This document shows, piece after piece, positions 1 to 11,971 of a stretch of DNA of 64,000 nucleotides (position 1 is its first letter; the number at the start of each line of letters is the position of its first letter). The DNA lies in assembly GCF_035046485.1 (NCBI RefSeq), contig NC_085138.1, positions 10,885,823 to 10,949,822 of the forward strand. Reading direction: 5' to 3'. The stretch is from Aedes albopictus. Its lineage: Eukaryota > Arthropoda > Insecta > Diptera > Culicidae. A program made the translations under genes and the position numbers. Under the pieces are notes generated by a model. The model did no database searches. It was not told where the DNA came from and saw only the letters and a list, made by a program, of their open reading frames with translations.

Positions 1-3000
1 CGTCATCGGCGTCACGCCGGTGGCAGCTTTCGGCGGCGGCGGCGTAAGTCGGCGTGACCAAAATTTGACCGTAATGTCAACATTGGCGAAACGAAGAAGT
101 TGTCTTTACGCTGTAGAATTTGTAGTCCAATCTTTGCTTGTTCTTAACCATTGATGACAGGTACACAGGATGAAGTATGTAACCAAAAAGAAACCAATGC
201 TCAAACATCTTGTTTGACTCGAACAACTAATTTTCATTAGTGTCAAACAGATGTTTTTTCTTCAGTTCATTTGTCAAATATTTGACCCTGTGTACTTATA
301 ACCTTACGTTTGAATGAACTGAACACCTTTTTATTCCTGTTCGGGTCCGTCACTGTGGCCAGTAATTAGACCTATACCCGTATCCGTTTTAGTGCATGTT
401 ACATAACTCCATTGCAAATTAAGGACAAAAATATAGTTTTGCTACAGTTTTCGTTTTGTTTTCTTAAATTTCCGGGAATAATCTCCAAAAGAATTCCAGA
501 AGGAGCCTGGAGGAATCCATGAAGAAACTTCTGGAATAATCCCTACAAGAACTGCTGTATGAAACCCTTAAGGAACTTCTGCTGGAATCACTTACATGTA
601 GTTCAAGAATTTCTCTTAGAGAGATCCCTAGAAAAACTTATGAAGAATTCCCTAATGAATTCCTAGAGGATTCCCCAAGAGAATTCCAACAGGAATCCCC
701 GGAGGAATTTCAGAAGGAATCCCCAATGAAATTTTAGGAGTAATCCCGGAAGGAGTTCCAGGAGGAATGTTCGTAGGAATTCCATGAGGGAGCCCTGAAA
801 GAAGTCCAAATTAAATTCCCGCAGAATTTGCACAAGGAAATCCCAAAAGAATTCCAAACAAATTCCAGCAGTAATCTCCAAAGAAATCCAAACAGGAATT
901 TCAGAAAGAATCCTCGAAAGTATTCCAGTGGGAATTTCAAAATGCATTCGAGAAAGAATCCCGTAAGGATTTCTAGGAGGAATCAACGAAAATATCCAAG
1001 AGGAATCTCTGAAGGAATTTCAGGAGAAGTCCCTGAGGGATTTCTAGGAGGAATAACCGAAAGAATTCCAAGAGGAATCCTAGAAGGAATCCCCGAAGAA
1101 ATATGAAGTGAAACCCCAAAAGGAATTCTTGGAGGAAGCATCAAAGGAATTTCCGAAGAAATCTCTGGAAAAAAATCAGGAAGAATCCTCGTTGAAGTCC
1201 AGGAGGAATCCCTGAAAAAAGTCCAAGAGGAATCAACGATGGAATTTTAGGAGGATTACTCGAAGGAAATTCAGGAGAAATCCCCGAAGGAGGTATACCC
1301 GACGGAATTCCAGAAGAAATCCCTGCAGGAATCCCAGGGGGAACCCCCTTAAGGAATTCCGGGAGGAATCTCCGAAGGAACTCCAAGCGGAATCCTCGAA
1401 GGAGTTTCAAGAGGAGGAATCCCTGAAGAAATCCCTGAAAGAACTCTGTGAGGAATTCCCGCAGCAATTCCAAGAGAAAATCACGAAAGAATACCAGCGC
1501 GTATCTCAAAGGAATTCAAGCAGGACACCAAAGAAACTCCAGCAAAAATCCTTAAAATAATTTCAGTGGGAATTTCAAGGAGAATTCAAAAAATAATCCC
1601 CAAAGAATTTTGAGGTAAAACCAACGAAATACATCCAGGAGGAATCTTTGTATAAATTCCGGGGGAAAATCTAATAGGACCGAAGGAATTACAAGAGAAA
1701 TCCCCGAAAGAATTCCAGGACAACTCAGGAAGGAGGACTCACCGAAGGAATTCTAGAAGGAAACCCCGAAGAAATTCTGGGAGGAATTCCGTGAGGATTC
1801 TCCGGAGAAATTGGAAAGGAAAGCTCCAAAGTATTTTCAAGAGGAAACGCTGAAGAAATTACAGGAGGAATCCCAGAAACAACTCTAGAAGGAATCTCCG
1901 AAGGAACTCCAGGAGGAATCCCCGGAAGAATTCAACGAGAAATCCCTGAAAAAAGTCCAGGAGGAATTTCCGAAGGAACTCTAGGAGGTATCTCTGGAAG
2001 AATTCTATGAGGAATCGCCGAAGAACTCCAGGAGGAATCTCCAAAGGATTTCAAACCGCAATCCTCGATAGTGGAATTCAACAAAACAGTACTTAACACG
2101 TTTTTTTTACTACCAAATTTTTTCCAGGAGAAATCCCGAATGAATTTTAGTGGAAATTATCGAAGGAATTCCATGAGTAAATCCAAAGGAGTTCTAAGAG
2201 GAATCATCAAAGAAATTCCAGGAGAAATCCACGACCGAGTATCAAATGAAATCTCTGAAAGAATTTCTGGTGGAATCCATGAAGTAAGTCTAGGACGAAT
2301 CCTCGACGGAATTCCAGAAAAGATCTTCAAAGGAATTTCAGGAAGATTTCCTGAAGGAACTCTAGCAGAGACCCCCGAAGAAATTGTACGAGGAATCCCC
2401 GGAAGAACTCCAAGAAGCATGTTTAAGTTGTATCTTCGAAAGAATTCCCGAAGGAATCCCGAAGAAATTCCAGGAGGAATCCCCAAAGGAAGTCCAGGAG
2501 GAATCCACGACGGAATATCAGGAGGAATCATTGAAAGAATATCAGGAGGAATTCTTGAAGGTCTAGGAGGAAACCCTGAAGGAAATCTAGGAAGAATCCC
2601 CGTAGGAATTCCAAGAGGAATCCTCGAAATAATTCCAGGAGAGATTTCCGAATGGTTTCTTTGAAGAATCTCCTAATAAATTCCAGGAGGAATTCCCGTA
2701 GGAATTTCAGGAGGAATGCTCGAAGGAATTCCATGAGGAACCTCCGAAGGAAGTCCAAGAGGAATCCCAGAAGAAATTACAGGAGAAATCGCTGCAGGAA
2801 TGCCAGGGGGAATACCCGAAAGAATGTCTGTAGCAATCTCCGAACGATTTCCAGGTGGAATTCTTGAAGGATTTTCAGCGGAATCTCCCGAGGGAATCTT
2901 TCTGGGTAGAGGGATCCCTACAGGATTTCCAAGAGGAGTCCCCGAAAGATTGTCAGGAGGAGTTCCCAAAAGAATTCCTGGAGGAATTCCAGAAGGAAAT

Positions 3001-3545
3001 GCTTGAGAAATTCTTGTAGAAACTCCATAAGAGATCCAACAAAAATATCCTGGAGATATGCCTGATTATATTCCTAAGGAAATTCTCGAAGGAACTTTAA
3101 CAAGATTCCCTGAAAGAACTCCTGTAGGAAATCTCTGATTTTACTCCTGGAGCATCCGTGAGTCCTCCTGGAAAAATCTCAGAAAGAACTCCAAGAGCGA
3201 TACCTCGAAGAACACATGGATGAATTCCTAAATGAACTTCTCCAAGAAAACCCTTTTGGATATCCTGAAGGATTCTTAAAAGGAACTCTTATACTAATTT
3301 TTGAATGGATTTCTGTAGAAATCCCTGAAAAAATCGTTAACTGCTGTGAGAGAAAACTCAATCCGTTCGACAACCATTGTTCGACAGAACAACAATGGAC
3401 GAAAAATCGGAAATAGTCGAGTTCCTGAGGAAGATACCAAATGTAACCGAAACGTCGGACAAGATTTAATAGCTGTATTTGAAATTTGTCAAGACTGGAA
3501 AAGCCATCACAAAGTCAAATGAACTTCAGAAGGAATCCCTGCAGG

Positions 3546-3557
3546 AACTCCTATACT
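3546..3557. repeat. Target-site duplication, left (AACTCCTATACT)
   Basis: This 12-bp sequence is repeated exactly at 3848-3859 and brackets the palindromic insertion. Copy B reads straight from GCAGGAACT into AATTTCTA near 40918, as expected of the empty site. Confidence 0.8.
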
Positions 3558-3659
3558 GATGATGATTAACCTGGGCTTGTTAGGGGAATATCTGTAAATA
3601 AAAAGAAAATCGGGTTAAGTACGGTTCCTTTGAATTCCACTAAGAATTTGCATCCTTTT

Positions 3660-3705
3660 GACAGATACGTATTTCGACCTCAACTGTAAGGTCGTCTTCA
3701 GTGTC
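3660..3705 (-). ncRNA. Hammerhead-like ribozyme motif, left palindrome arm
   Basis: On the minus strand the order is GACA (stem I), CUGAAGA (core), one extra C, GACCU...AGGUC (stem II), GAAA (core), AUA-CG-UAU (very short stem III), C at the cleavage position (base 3664), UGUC (stem I partner). Both conserved core boxes and three pairable stems are present. The deviation from the canonical fold is the one extra nucleotide between CUGAAGA and stem II. Hammerhead motifs with minimal stem III are known from terminal repeats of Penelope-like elements. Activity is not shown. Confidence 0.65.
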
Positions 3706-3736
3706 TTGTACTTGACTTGAGTCGAATCAAGTACAA

Positions 3737-3782
3737 GACACTGAAGACGACCTTACAGTTGAGGTCGAAATACGTATTTGTC
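3737..3782 (+). ncRNA. Hammerhead-like ribozyme motif, right palindrome arm
   Basis: This is the mirror copy of the motif at 3660-3705, on the opposite strand. Stem I is GACA/UGUC, the cores are CUGAAGA and GAAA, and stem II is GACCU/AGGUC. The cleavage-site base is U (3778) instead of C. The extra nucleotide before stem II is also present. Confidence 0.6.
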
Positions 3783-4089
3783 AAAAGGATGCAAATTCTT
3801 AGTGGAATTCAAAGGAACCGTACTTAACCCGATTTTCTTTTTTATTTAACTCCTATACTAATTTCTAGGACCGTTTGTTAGAATTCCCGAAAGAACTTCT
3901 AACGGAACTCTTGATGGATCTCCAGGAGGTATCTATGAATCCTCCTGAAAGAATCTCTGAAGGGACTTCTGAAAAAATACCCGAGCGAACTCCTGTTGAA
4001 ATAGCTCAGAGAACCTCTGAAGGAATTCCAAATGAACTCATGAAGGAACTCCTAAAGGAACAACTTAAGATGAAAAACTACCGACGTTT

Positions 4090-4850
4090 AGAAGCCCTTT
4101 ATTAGGTGATTCATTGTTTATAAGATTAATTTACATTATTACCTCATTGATTGACACATTTATCCAAGTGAATCTAAGTGGGATCGATGCAGTGAAATCA
4201 ATAAAAATAAAATGTCTAAAAATAATAATCAATAGAGTTCTTCTTCTTGATGACTTATTTTTTAACATTTTTGTCGATAAAGTGTTGTTCGTCCTTGAAT
4301 TCCACCAGTTGATCCAAAATGTTTCATAAAATGGCTAACACTCTATTATACTCTCTATATTCATATTCATACTTAACTGGAATTGGGACAAACAAAAACA
4401 GGTATACTTTTCAAAGTGCTTATAAAACAAAAGGCTGATAAGTTGGCTCTGTCACAGTTAAAACGTAACAGAAAGAATGATGACAAAATAATATTTTCTC
4501 TTACAGTTCCTCACGGAATGATGTGAACAACGAAAACCTCGAATGGTGTAGTTTTGATTGCAAAGCTAGTTATGTTGTAATATTAATGATCAAATGTTTG
4601 TACAGTCTCAATGACTCAATAATAACTGAACTTGTGCTACAACAAAACATGTTATTGAAATGTAAGAAAGAAAATATACCAAGAGCACGATCATGACAAA
4701 ATAAGATTGTCCAACAGAACATGTTATGGAACGATGATGACTTGATAAGTTAATAATAACAAACCGAGATATAAAAACAGGTCTTGTGATTCCGTTGTTA
4801 TTATTTTGATATTTTCCTCTGCTCGGGATTCCTTGTAAGAACTACTACAT
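4090..4850. other. AT-rich stretch inside copy A, unrecognised
   Basis: Here the 24-bp pattern stops and resumes near 4860. Copy B passes from comparable array sequence (about 40980-41080) into more array without this block, so it looks like an insertion of about 750 bp. I see no inverted ends, coding motifs or clear duplication. Confidence 0.4.
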
Positions 4851-5588
4851 ATACTGCATGAATCCTCGAAAATGTTCATGAATTAATCTATGGAAGAACT
4901 TCTGTAGGAATATCAGAAGGAACTCCTAGATAAATCCCTAAAGAACTGCTGAAAGAATTTCTGAAAATTTTCCATGAGGCATACCGAGAGGAATCCCTGA
5001 AGGATTTTCAGGAGGGAATATTGAAAAAAAAAATCCAGGAGGGATTTCCTGAAGGTACGCTTTATGGAACTTTTAAAGAACACAGAACGCCAGGAGGAAC
5101 CCGTTGTTGGAATTCTAGAGGAATTCCTGAGAGATCTCCTAGAGGAATCTCTGATGAAACTCCTGGACTATTTCTTGAAGGAACTCCTGAATGAATTCCT
5201 GAAGGAATTTCAGAAAAAAATCCCTGGAGAAACTCTCTAACTAATCTCTGAACGACCTCCTATGGGAATCCCTGATGAATCTTCTGGATGAATCTCGGAT
5301 GTATTTCTAGGAGACATCCTTGAATTCTCCTGAAAAAAAAATCTGAAGGTACTTCTGTCGAGATCTTCCTGAGAGATCTTCTGAAGAAAAATGCATGTTG
5401 AAACTCCTAGAGGCATCCCTGACTCTCTGAAGGAACTACTGGAGACATCTTTGAAGAATATCCTGAAGAGATCTCTGAAGGAACTTCTGAAGAATTCTTT
5501 GATTGGAATTTTAGAGGAATCTTTGAAAGAAAATTAGTACTTTATCTTAACTTTATGTAAACAAAATTTTGTTCGTGCACTACTGATC

Positions 5589-5876
5589 TTCTTCTTCTTC
5601 TTCTTCTTCTTCTTCTTCTTCTTCTTCTTTATGGCTCTACGTCCCCACTGGGACTTGGCCTGCCTCGCTTCAACTTAGTGTTCTTTGAGCACTTCCACAG
5701 TTATTAATTGAAGGGCTTTCTTTGCCTGCCATTGCATGAATTTGTACATTGTGAGGCTAGGACAATGATACACTATGCCCAGGGAGTCGAAAACATTTTC
5801 CCGACTGGAACGGGAATAACCCGCCGTCTCCGGATTGGCGATCCATAGCCTTAACCACTAGGCTAATTGGAGACCG
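5589..5876 (-). mobile_element. tRNA-headed SINE, Feilai type, family 1
   Basis: Read on the minus strand, it starts with a tRNA-like head. The A box is like TAGCCTAGTGG and the B box is GGGTTCGATTCCC. A body ending in CACTAAGTTGAAGC follows, then a (GAA)n tail, seen on + as (CTT)n at 5589-5630. Exact 14-bp duplications GTGCACTACTGATC lie at 5575-5588 and 5877-5890. It inserted into the right end of copy A, so it is younger than that element. The Feilai name is from memory. Confidence 0.85.
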
Positions 5877-6022
5877 GTGCACTACTGATCACCGGCGTGA
5901 AAAATGAAAATCGGCGGCGTGACAAACATCGGCGTATGGCGCGCCGCCGATACCGCGGTCGGCGTCGGCGTGGGGCAAAAAGTGTCGGCGGCGGCGGCGT
6001 GGCGTGGCGGCGCACAGGTCTA

Positions 6023-8940
6023 GCTGAAAGTCGATCTCCTTACCCCAAAACTCGCCAATATCTTGAATTTCATCAATCTGACGCAAAACCTGCATTCAGA
6101 TGATCGAATGGTATTATATTCAGTTTTTAATTTATGGAAAAAGATTTAAAATTGGTTGAACCAAACGCAAGATATTTGAATTTTGTTAAATTTCATCTTT
6201 TAGAAAGTTGTAAGACTCTATGACATATCCCCGAATTCCATTACCCCGAACGACCCATTACCCCGAATATTTTTTTCTCTATAATTAGTTTTCAATTTGC
6301 TGAAATGAAGGAAAGCCATGCCGTTAGCCCCGAAATGAACTAGCTAGGTTGATAATATTTCATTCTGCCTTTTAGAGAACTGATTCACTTAGAGAAGAGT
6401 ATATTCAAATCCTGGAACACCAAAGAACTACCAAAAGCCACAAGAAGGAAAATATCATTATTGAACTATTGGTTTCAGATCATACGATCGAAGAATAATA
6501 ATGAATAATAAGAATAATAAACTAGTGGTCTTGTCACTATTCTATATGACAGTACACCTTGAAAGAATAGCCTTTGATTAAAAGAAGAAAAAATCACTGA
6601 TAAAAGTATCACCAGTTGAAACTCTAACAAATTCCTTGAAAGAATAACTAGAAAGAATAGCCTATGTTTGAAAGAAGGATACATATCTGATGATCACATT
6701 AGCAGTTGGAATTCCCAAAAGTTCCTCAGTAGTATTGCTAGAAAGAACAACATATGCGCAAAGAAGGAAGATCTATGTTGAAAATATGGCCATCAACTTC
6801 GAGCACCGTTAGTTAGTTGTAAAACCCAATATTGAGCTAAACTCAAAAACTGTTCTACTTTAAATTTTTCGAAGCACGGTTTCGAAATCAGAGCCCACGA
6901 CTTTCGTTTTATTTTGTAAACTAGCGTTGATCTAAATATCATTTTTCGTCATCTAAAATCGGTGTAAATAGGATTTGGAAAGTGATTATTGTTTTTAGAT
7001 TTTTCTAATTTTATTTTTTGAACATCCCTGCACTTTTAAATTTTTCCTGGAAGCCTATTTGGAATACCGATTTTCTAAGATGGAGAAAATTTTGAAACTT
7101 CATGATTATAGTCAAAATATGTTTTTATGGAAAATTTAATTTTTGTATTCAGCTCCCATAAACTTTTTCTTTATAATAGAGTGATTAAAAAAAAAATTAA
7201 AAAAATCTTAATTGTTACAATTCAATACAAAAAAAAATAAAACCTCAAAGGTGACCAAAACATAATTTTTTTATTGATTAAAAAATGTAAGTACGCGTTA
7301 TGGACATCAAAAATTATTTTGAGATATGCAGAACAGTCCTCAACTGCTGAGCGTTCGGTTATGGTTGTTTATCAAAATTCTGTAAAAATTACCAAATTCC
7401 GGTAAAATGTTATCGTTTATCTGTCAAATTTTAACGAAGTTCGGGAAACATCACCGAACTTTTCCGGTAAAACACTTAACGGTTGAGATTTCGGTAAAAT
7501 ATTACCGAAGTCGGTGATTTTTTCTAAGTGTGCACCCCCATCTTAGGGTGGGGTTGGGTATTAGGGTGTTAAATAAAAATACTTTTTTGTCCACAATTTT
7601 TCCACCATGACCCATAATACAATAAACTGCTATATCTATTTCAGAACTGTTCCGATTTTTTCTTAAATTCTCACAACCAATTTAAGAATAAAAATATAAT
7701 AGCGGCAACAGACAGTTACTTAAGTCCACAGGTTCTTAGGAACAAACTTAGATTTAGAGCCAAATTGTAAGCAGATTTCATTACTTTTAAAGCGTTCTTA
7801 AATTTAGACAAACTTTTCAACATAAACTTCATCGAACAGAAGCGACTTGAGAACACAGTTAACGACTCATAGAATAAAAGTTTCGGTAGAATGAAGTTTG
7901 ATAGCTAAACATGAATCTATTGATTTAACAAAACATTTTTGGAGAAGTATTGAAAACACTATTTGACGTTAACATTTGACTGAAACTTTGGATACTATGA
8001 GTTCTATGATTACTATGAATTCGTCCAAAACTTCGCAACCCACTAGAAATCCATCCGCGACCCACAGTTTGAGAAACGCTGTCATGGGCTATTGTTTCTA
8101 ATTCTTCCATTCAGAGATTAGTTGACGCCACTGAAACAAAGGCATTCGGCCAAAACGACCCGGAACCAAATTGCCCATATCAAAAATATTTCCGAAGACA
8201 GCTCATCAATCCGTTTCTAAGATAAATCTTTTGAATATTTTCATTATTTTTTGCTTAGGCCTTTCTCAAAAGTGAATCCAATTCTTGACAAAATCACAAA
8301 ATGTGAGTTCTACCTTCGGAAGGGAAGATGAACTAGCCTAGGATTAAAAATCCCGTTATTGCAGATAAAAAAAATATAAACTTTTCTTCAAAAGCTTTAA
8401 CAATAGCTTTGTATTATGGCTTCTATGAAAAGTTCATCATAATTTCCTTTACAACATCTTTCCTGTCGTTTCATCCTAATGACCATTCGGCCTAATGACC
8501 TTCGGCCGAATGGCCTAACACCAAAAATACGTTTCTGAACTCAAGATGTAAAAGTCATGAAGTCATAAAATATGCTGCTTCATAGTATTATGACTACGAG
8601 TCATGACGACAACGACAGTTATCATGAATATTTCTTTCACTTTTCATATAAAAGTCATGGTTGCCAAAAGCGTTACGATAAACCTATTCCTGTTTTCATT
8701 CATCAAGCATTATAACATTGATACATAAACCCATGCTACTGGATCGTAAATCATAAAGCAGCGTCATGAAATCATACACCAAAACATACAGGTGTGAGCT
8801 CTATGCTCGTTAGTAGAATCTGTGAAGCCATGTATTTTATTTGGTCTATTCTGATGAATGGTGTTTCGTGGTAAGACACTTAACCATTTTTTACATTTAT
8901 TTCAAAGTGTTATAATCTTATCATACGTCATGATTTTATG
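6023..8940. other. Unassigned AT-rich intergenic DNA
   Basis: No coding or RNA gene is supported. At 6420-6780 there is a loose direct repetition of about 110 bp around GAAAGAATAGCCT. At 6230-6270 ATTACCCCGAA is repeated. At 7360-7545 lie ACCGAA/TTCGGTAAA-rich pieces resembling the MITE at 56105-56359, ending in CTAAGTGTGCA. At 8120-8520 TTCGGCC-type words suggest another decayed element without clear ends. Confidence 0.5.
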
Positions 8941-8949
8941 ACTAAGATA

Positions 8950-9166
8950 AGGTACACCGGGGCAAGTTGAAACGGGTGGGGCAAGATGAAACACGAAGTT
9001 TTGAAATAGATTTCAATACAATTTGGAAATTTATCCTTCGCTAAAAGATTGTTTGAATCAAAAACTATGTGTTATGGCGATCAAACTGTTTATCATCATT
9101 AGAAAACATCATGTTAACCCACTGTTTCATCTTGCCCCACCCGTTTCAACTTGCCCCGGTGTACCT
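8950..9166. mobile_element. MITE with TA target duplication
   Basis: The ends AGGTACACCGGGGCAAG and its exact complement CTTGCCCCGGTGTACCT face each other, flanked by TA at 8948-8949 and 9167-9168. A second inverted block (GGGGCAAGATGAAAC) lies inside each end. At 217 bp and without coding it is a MITE, probably Tc1/mariner-mobilised on the basis of the TA site. Confidence 0.85.
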
Positions 9167-9169
9167 TAA

Positions 9170-9690
9170 CCACTTTTCACCAATAATAATAATGAATAAG
9201 GCTTACATGAATTAAGGCCATAGTTTTAGATGATTCTGGAATACATGCGATATAATTCCATGCCATAATTAATCACTTTTAGCACTAAATATGGAAAAAG
9301 AAACGTCGAGGCCTAGGTCGAGGCTATGTTATGGTAGAACAAGTCATAAAATCATGTTGATTTTTATGGTGTATTTTTATAACATAAAAACACATCATCA
9401 TCGATAAATCATGACATGTTTTACCAATATTGTGTTTGAAATTATTTCCTGTGTGTAAGAATAATATTATTTATTTTCTATCTTTAAGAAATCATTTATA
9501 AACCTTACAAACTTCTTTACAGATTCATCAAGTAACAGAAAATTCATAAGAAAATCCCTCCTTTTTTTCCTGCAATTTTCCGAAACTCCACTTCAAAAAC
9601 CACCAATCAGACACCTTTTTTCCAGGAAATTGTGTGGTATACTAAAGCTGCATTGTAATTCGACTAGCCTTTCAACGAACGCTGAATGGG
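9170..9690. other. Unassigned AT-rich DNA
   Basis: No gene, inverted ends or array is seen. It has several ATCATG/CATGAT words and poly-T runs. Confidence 0.4.
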
Positions 9691-11332
9691 TGACAAAACG
9701 TCGAAAGACAAAACGTCGAATGCCAAAACGTCGAATGCCAAAACGTCGAAAGGACAAAACGTCGAAGGGACAAAACGTCGAAAGGACAAAACGTCGAAAA
9801 GTGTGTAACTGTTCGCAGTTCAGTGTGGATTTTTTTGATTTTGTGTGGATCGAGTTAATCCTGTTGATAGCTTGAGAGGGGTGGCGATATGGTAGATCCA
9901 CCAAGATGGCAGGATGACGAACTAATTAACGGGGACACACTCATTATGTCTCATTATCTCGGGTCTCTGCCCAAGCGCTGAGAAGAGAGTGACTCATTTT
10001 GCACTCTATGATGCTTCAGACCCGAGTTGAAACCACCAGCTGTGTAAAGATTATTGTGTTGATGCTTGGCATTGTTGTGCTAGTACCATATTCTGGGATT
10101 CCGGATGAATTGCGGAGAAGTACAGCCGCAACCAAACCAGACGCCCTTGAAGGAATAATGCGCCCGATGATCGCCATCGCCACCCTAAATGTGCCAGATA
10201 CCCGGCCGACGATAGCTAGAGACCACCATCGTAGTCACCCTGAAGCAAGTTATGACGTTATGCTGAACATTTGTGGAAGGTGCCACTGACATTGTGCCAC
10301 TCGCAGTGTTGCGATAGGCCTTTTCAGCTGATAGGTCCGTGTATGCCATTGTTTGCAACCGCCGAACAAAGGCGCAAACGCTAAACTGTCATTTTCATAG
10401 GAGAACTGTCAAAGGCCCGAAAAATCAGCTGATTTAAGACGTCAAATGAAAAGGCCCATTGAACGCAATCAATTTGCGTTGAAGTTCAAAAACGGCACGC
10501 TGCGATCAAACATAACGCACGTGAGCTCGACAGTGAACGCAACTTGAGCAAGAACTTCACCCGCTGAATGCCAACATGCCAACATGGTACCCTGGTACCT
10601 GGCAAACTGAAATGGTCATGTTTCTACCATTTTTTCACCAATTCTAGCAATTTTGGACTGATTCAATTCAGAAACTCACCCTCTATTGAGAGGGGGAACT
10701 GGTTCGGTCACCGTGAATTAGTGGAAAATCCGGATTTCGGTGCAGAATCTTAATGCCCGATGCCAAAATATACCACTTCATTGTGGCGCATATTTTCACG
10801 CAACAACGCATGTATGCAGAGCAGATGCGTCACAAAGTCCCAGGGCAGCACCTTGGTCAGGACGCACATAAGATTTGATGACACATCCAAGCTCAGTTCA
10901 TTTTTGGCTCGCGTTTAGTTCAAATGCAATACTGGGTGCCAGTAGAAGGGGCTTCAAAGAAGTAAGAGAAGAAAAGGCCGGGAAAGTCCGGGAATAAATA
11001 ATGTTACACTTAACGTGACGTGATGTGAGTTTTTATATATGACAGTACGAATATGCCCTACCCGCGAAGAACTGGTCAAGAAACATGCCCACCATGAGGT
11101 GTTGTTTCAGGCAGCCTCAGGAAGGCTCCTCTCTGAACTAGTTGGCAGATACAAGTGAAAGAATGAGTATCCTTTAAAAGAATAAAGAACTCACTATTTG
11201 CTCAGATTACTCGTTTTCGACGTTTTCGACGTTTTGTCCTTTCGACGTTTTGTACCTTTCGACGTTTTGGCATTCGACCTTTTGGCATTCGACGTTTTGG
11301 CATTCGACGTTTTGTCTTTCGACGTTTTGTCC
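9691..11332. mobile_element. Foldback element with inverted arrays of ~17-bp repeats
   Basis: The left end (9691-9800) holds about seven tandem copies of a unit like GACAAAACGTCGAAAG. The right end (11212-11332) holds a similar array in inverted orientation. Even the order of variants (AAAGAC, then AATGCC, then AAAGGAC) mirrors between ends. The 1.4-kb middle has no recognisable transposase. Inverted tandem-repeat ends recall foldback/Galileo-type DNA transposons, but superfamily and target duplication are not resolved. Confidence 0.65.
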
Positions 11333-11372
11333 CTAAGCCTACTTCACGAACGTCGAAGTGCTAACACAAGTT

Positions 11373-11437
11373 AGGTACTTCCTAGGGGCACTCGCTTGTC
11401 CAAAATAATTCCAAGCTCCACTGAAATGTCCAGGAAT
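11373..11437. repeat. 65-bp direct repeat, left flank of LINE
   Basis: It begins AGGTACTTCCTAGGGGCACT and ends AATGTCCAGGAAT, and recurs without a visible difference at 16168-16232. It brackets the Lian-like element, so it is either an unusually long target duplication or an inserted tandem target. Confidence 0.8.
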
Positions 11438-11971
11438 ATTAACTTCTTTTCTCGATCAGCCTAGATAGCTGTGTAGTGTCGGTAGCGATTGTCTCAATTG
11501 GCTAAGAATAACACTACGGACCGCCTGTTCCGGTGGTAAGAATCCACCAACAGGTGACCCCTAATTCATGGTGTGATGCGGCTTTATGCTTACCGTGCCT
11601 AGGAATGAATGGCTAGGGGGGTCTAATAAAAACCTAACCGCTAACGGAGCCTGTGGAGTACCAGGGCGCCCTCCACAGTATGTAGCCCTTACTGCGCTAA
11701 CCGGAGCAATGGTGCAGTGGACCTTGTGTTTCTCCGAGACAATCAGCTGCCCTTCTTTAGTCTCACTTGAGGCTAAATAAGGGCGGGATTATGAAGATGT
11801 TGTTAATTAGTTTAAATTTTCACCTATATGGTTTCGCATTATGCGATTTACACAGTGTATTCTATGTATCCTCGCCTTTGGCGTTTTCCAATCGATACCG
11901 ATTTGGTTTTATTGTTGCTGTTCTTTGTTGTGCTGCTGTTGCGAAGAGTTTAATCTTACCTAGTTTGGGTA

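Larger units (their letters stand above)
3558..3847. mobile_element. Palindromic Penelope-derived insertion
   Basis: A 290-bp insertion in copy A consists of about 39 bp of unique sequence followed by a near-perfect palindrome. The arms are about 3597-3715 and 3722-3845, with a centre of about 10 bp. Each arm contains a hammerhead-like motif, and the arm sequence resembles the 3' region of the Penelope-like element at 62-64 kb (TGAAGA, hairpin, CGAAATA, TCTGTC-like order). The 12-bp duplication fits target-primed insertion rather than cut-and-paste transposition. I infer a 5'-truncated Penelope-like copy reduced to two inverted terminal segments. No coding sequence remains. Confidence 0.65.
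460..5550. repeat. 24-bp tandem repeat array (GGAATTCCAGGAGGAATCCC type), copy A
   Basis: The block repeats a unit close to GGAATTCC-AGGAGGAATCC-CCGAA with a 24-bp period and heavy divergence. Because 24 is a multiple of three and the unit has no stop, long frames open on both strands. They read as GIPEGIPG-type repeats on + and as LEFLRGFL- or PSGIPPGI-type repeats on -. The longest is 2071-2664 (+). None has a non-repetitive domain, and the frames are not conserved in copy B, so I treat them as by-products. Insertions interrupt the array at 3558-3847 and about 4090-4850. Confidence 0.85.
1..6022. mobile_element. Giant hAT-like non-autonomous element, copy A (left end outside window)
   Basis: The first bases (CGTCATCGGCGTCACGCCGG) match copy B at about 36669, so only about 70 bp of the left end lie outside the window. 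The right end at 6008-6022 is CGGCGCACAGGTCTA, identical to the right inverted end of copy B. GC-rich GGCGGC blocks lie at both ends. The inside is mostly 24-bp tandem repeats with later insertions: a palindrome at 3558-3847, a SINE at 5589-5876 and an AT-rich stretch at about 4090-4850 that I cannot match to copy B. No transposase frame is visible, so it is non-autonomous as seen. Assignment to hAT is inferred from copy B's 8-bp duplication and short inverted ends. Confidence 0.7.

Noticed and set aside
2071..2664. 197-residue GIPE-repeat frame as a secreted or structural protein gene
   Set aside because: It is a translation of the 24-bp array, similar frames open on the opposite strand, and position is not conserved in copy B.
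5800..5876. tRNA gene (minus strand)
   Set aside because: It is the head of a SINE with tail and 14-bp duplications.
9691..9800. CRISPR-like array of short repeats
   Set aside because: Units are directly tandem with no unique spacers, and the array is mirrored at 11212-11332 as element ends.
9999..10289. 96-residue frame inside the foldback element as a transposase remnant
   Set aside because: I could find no transposase motif or catalytic residues in it.
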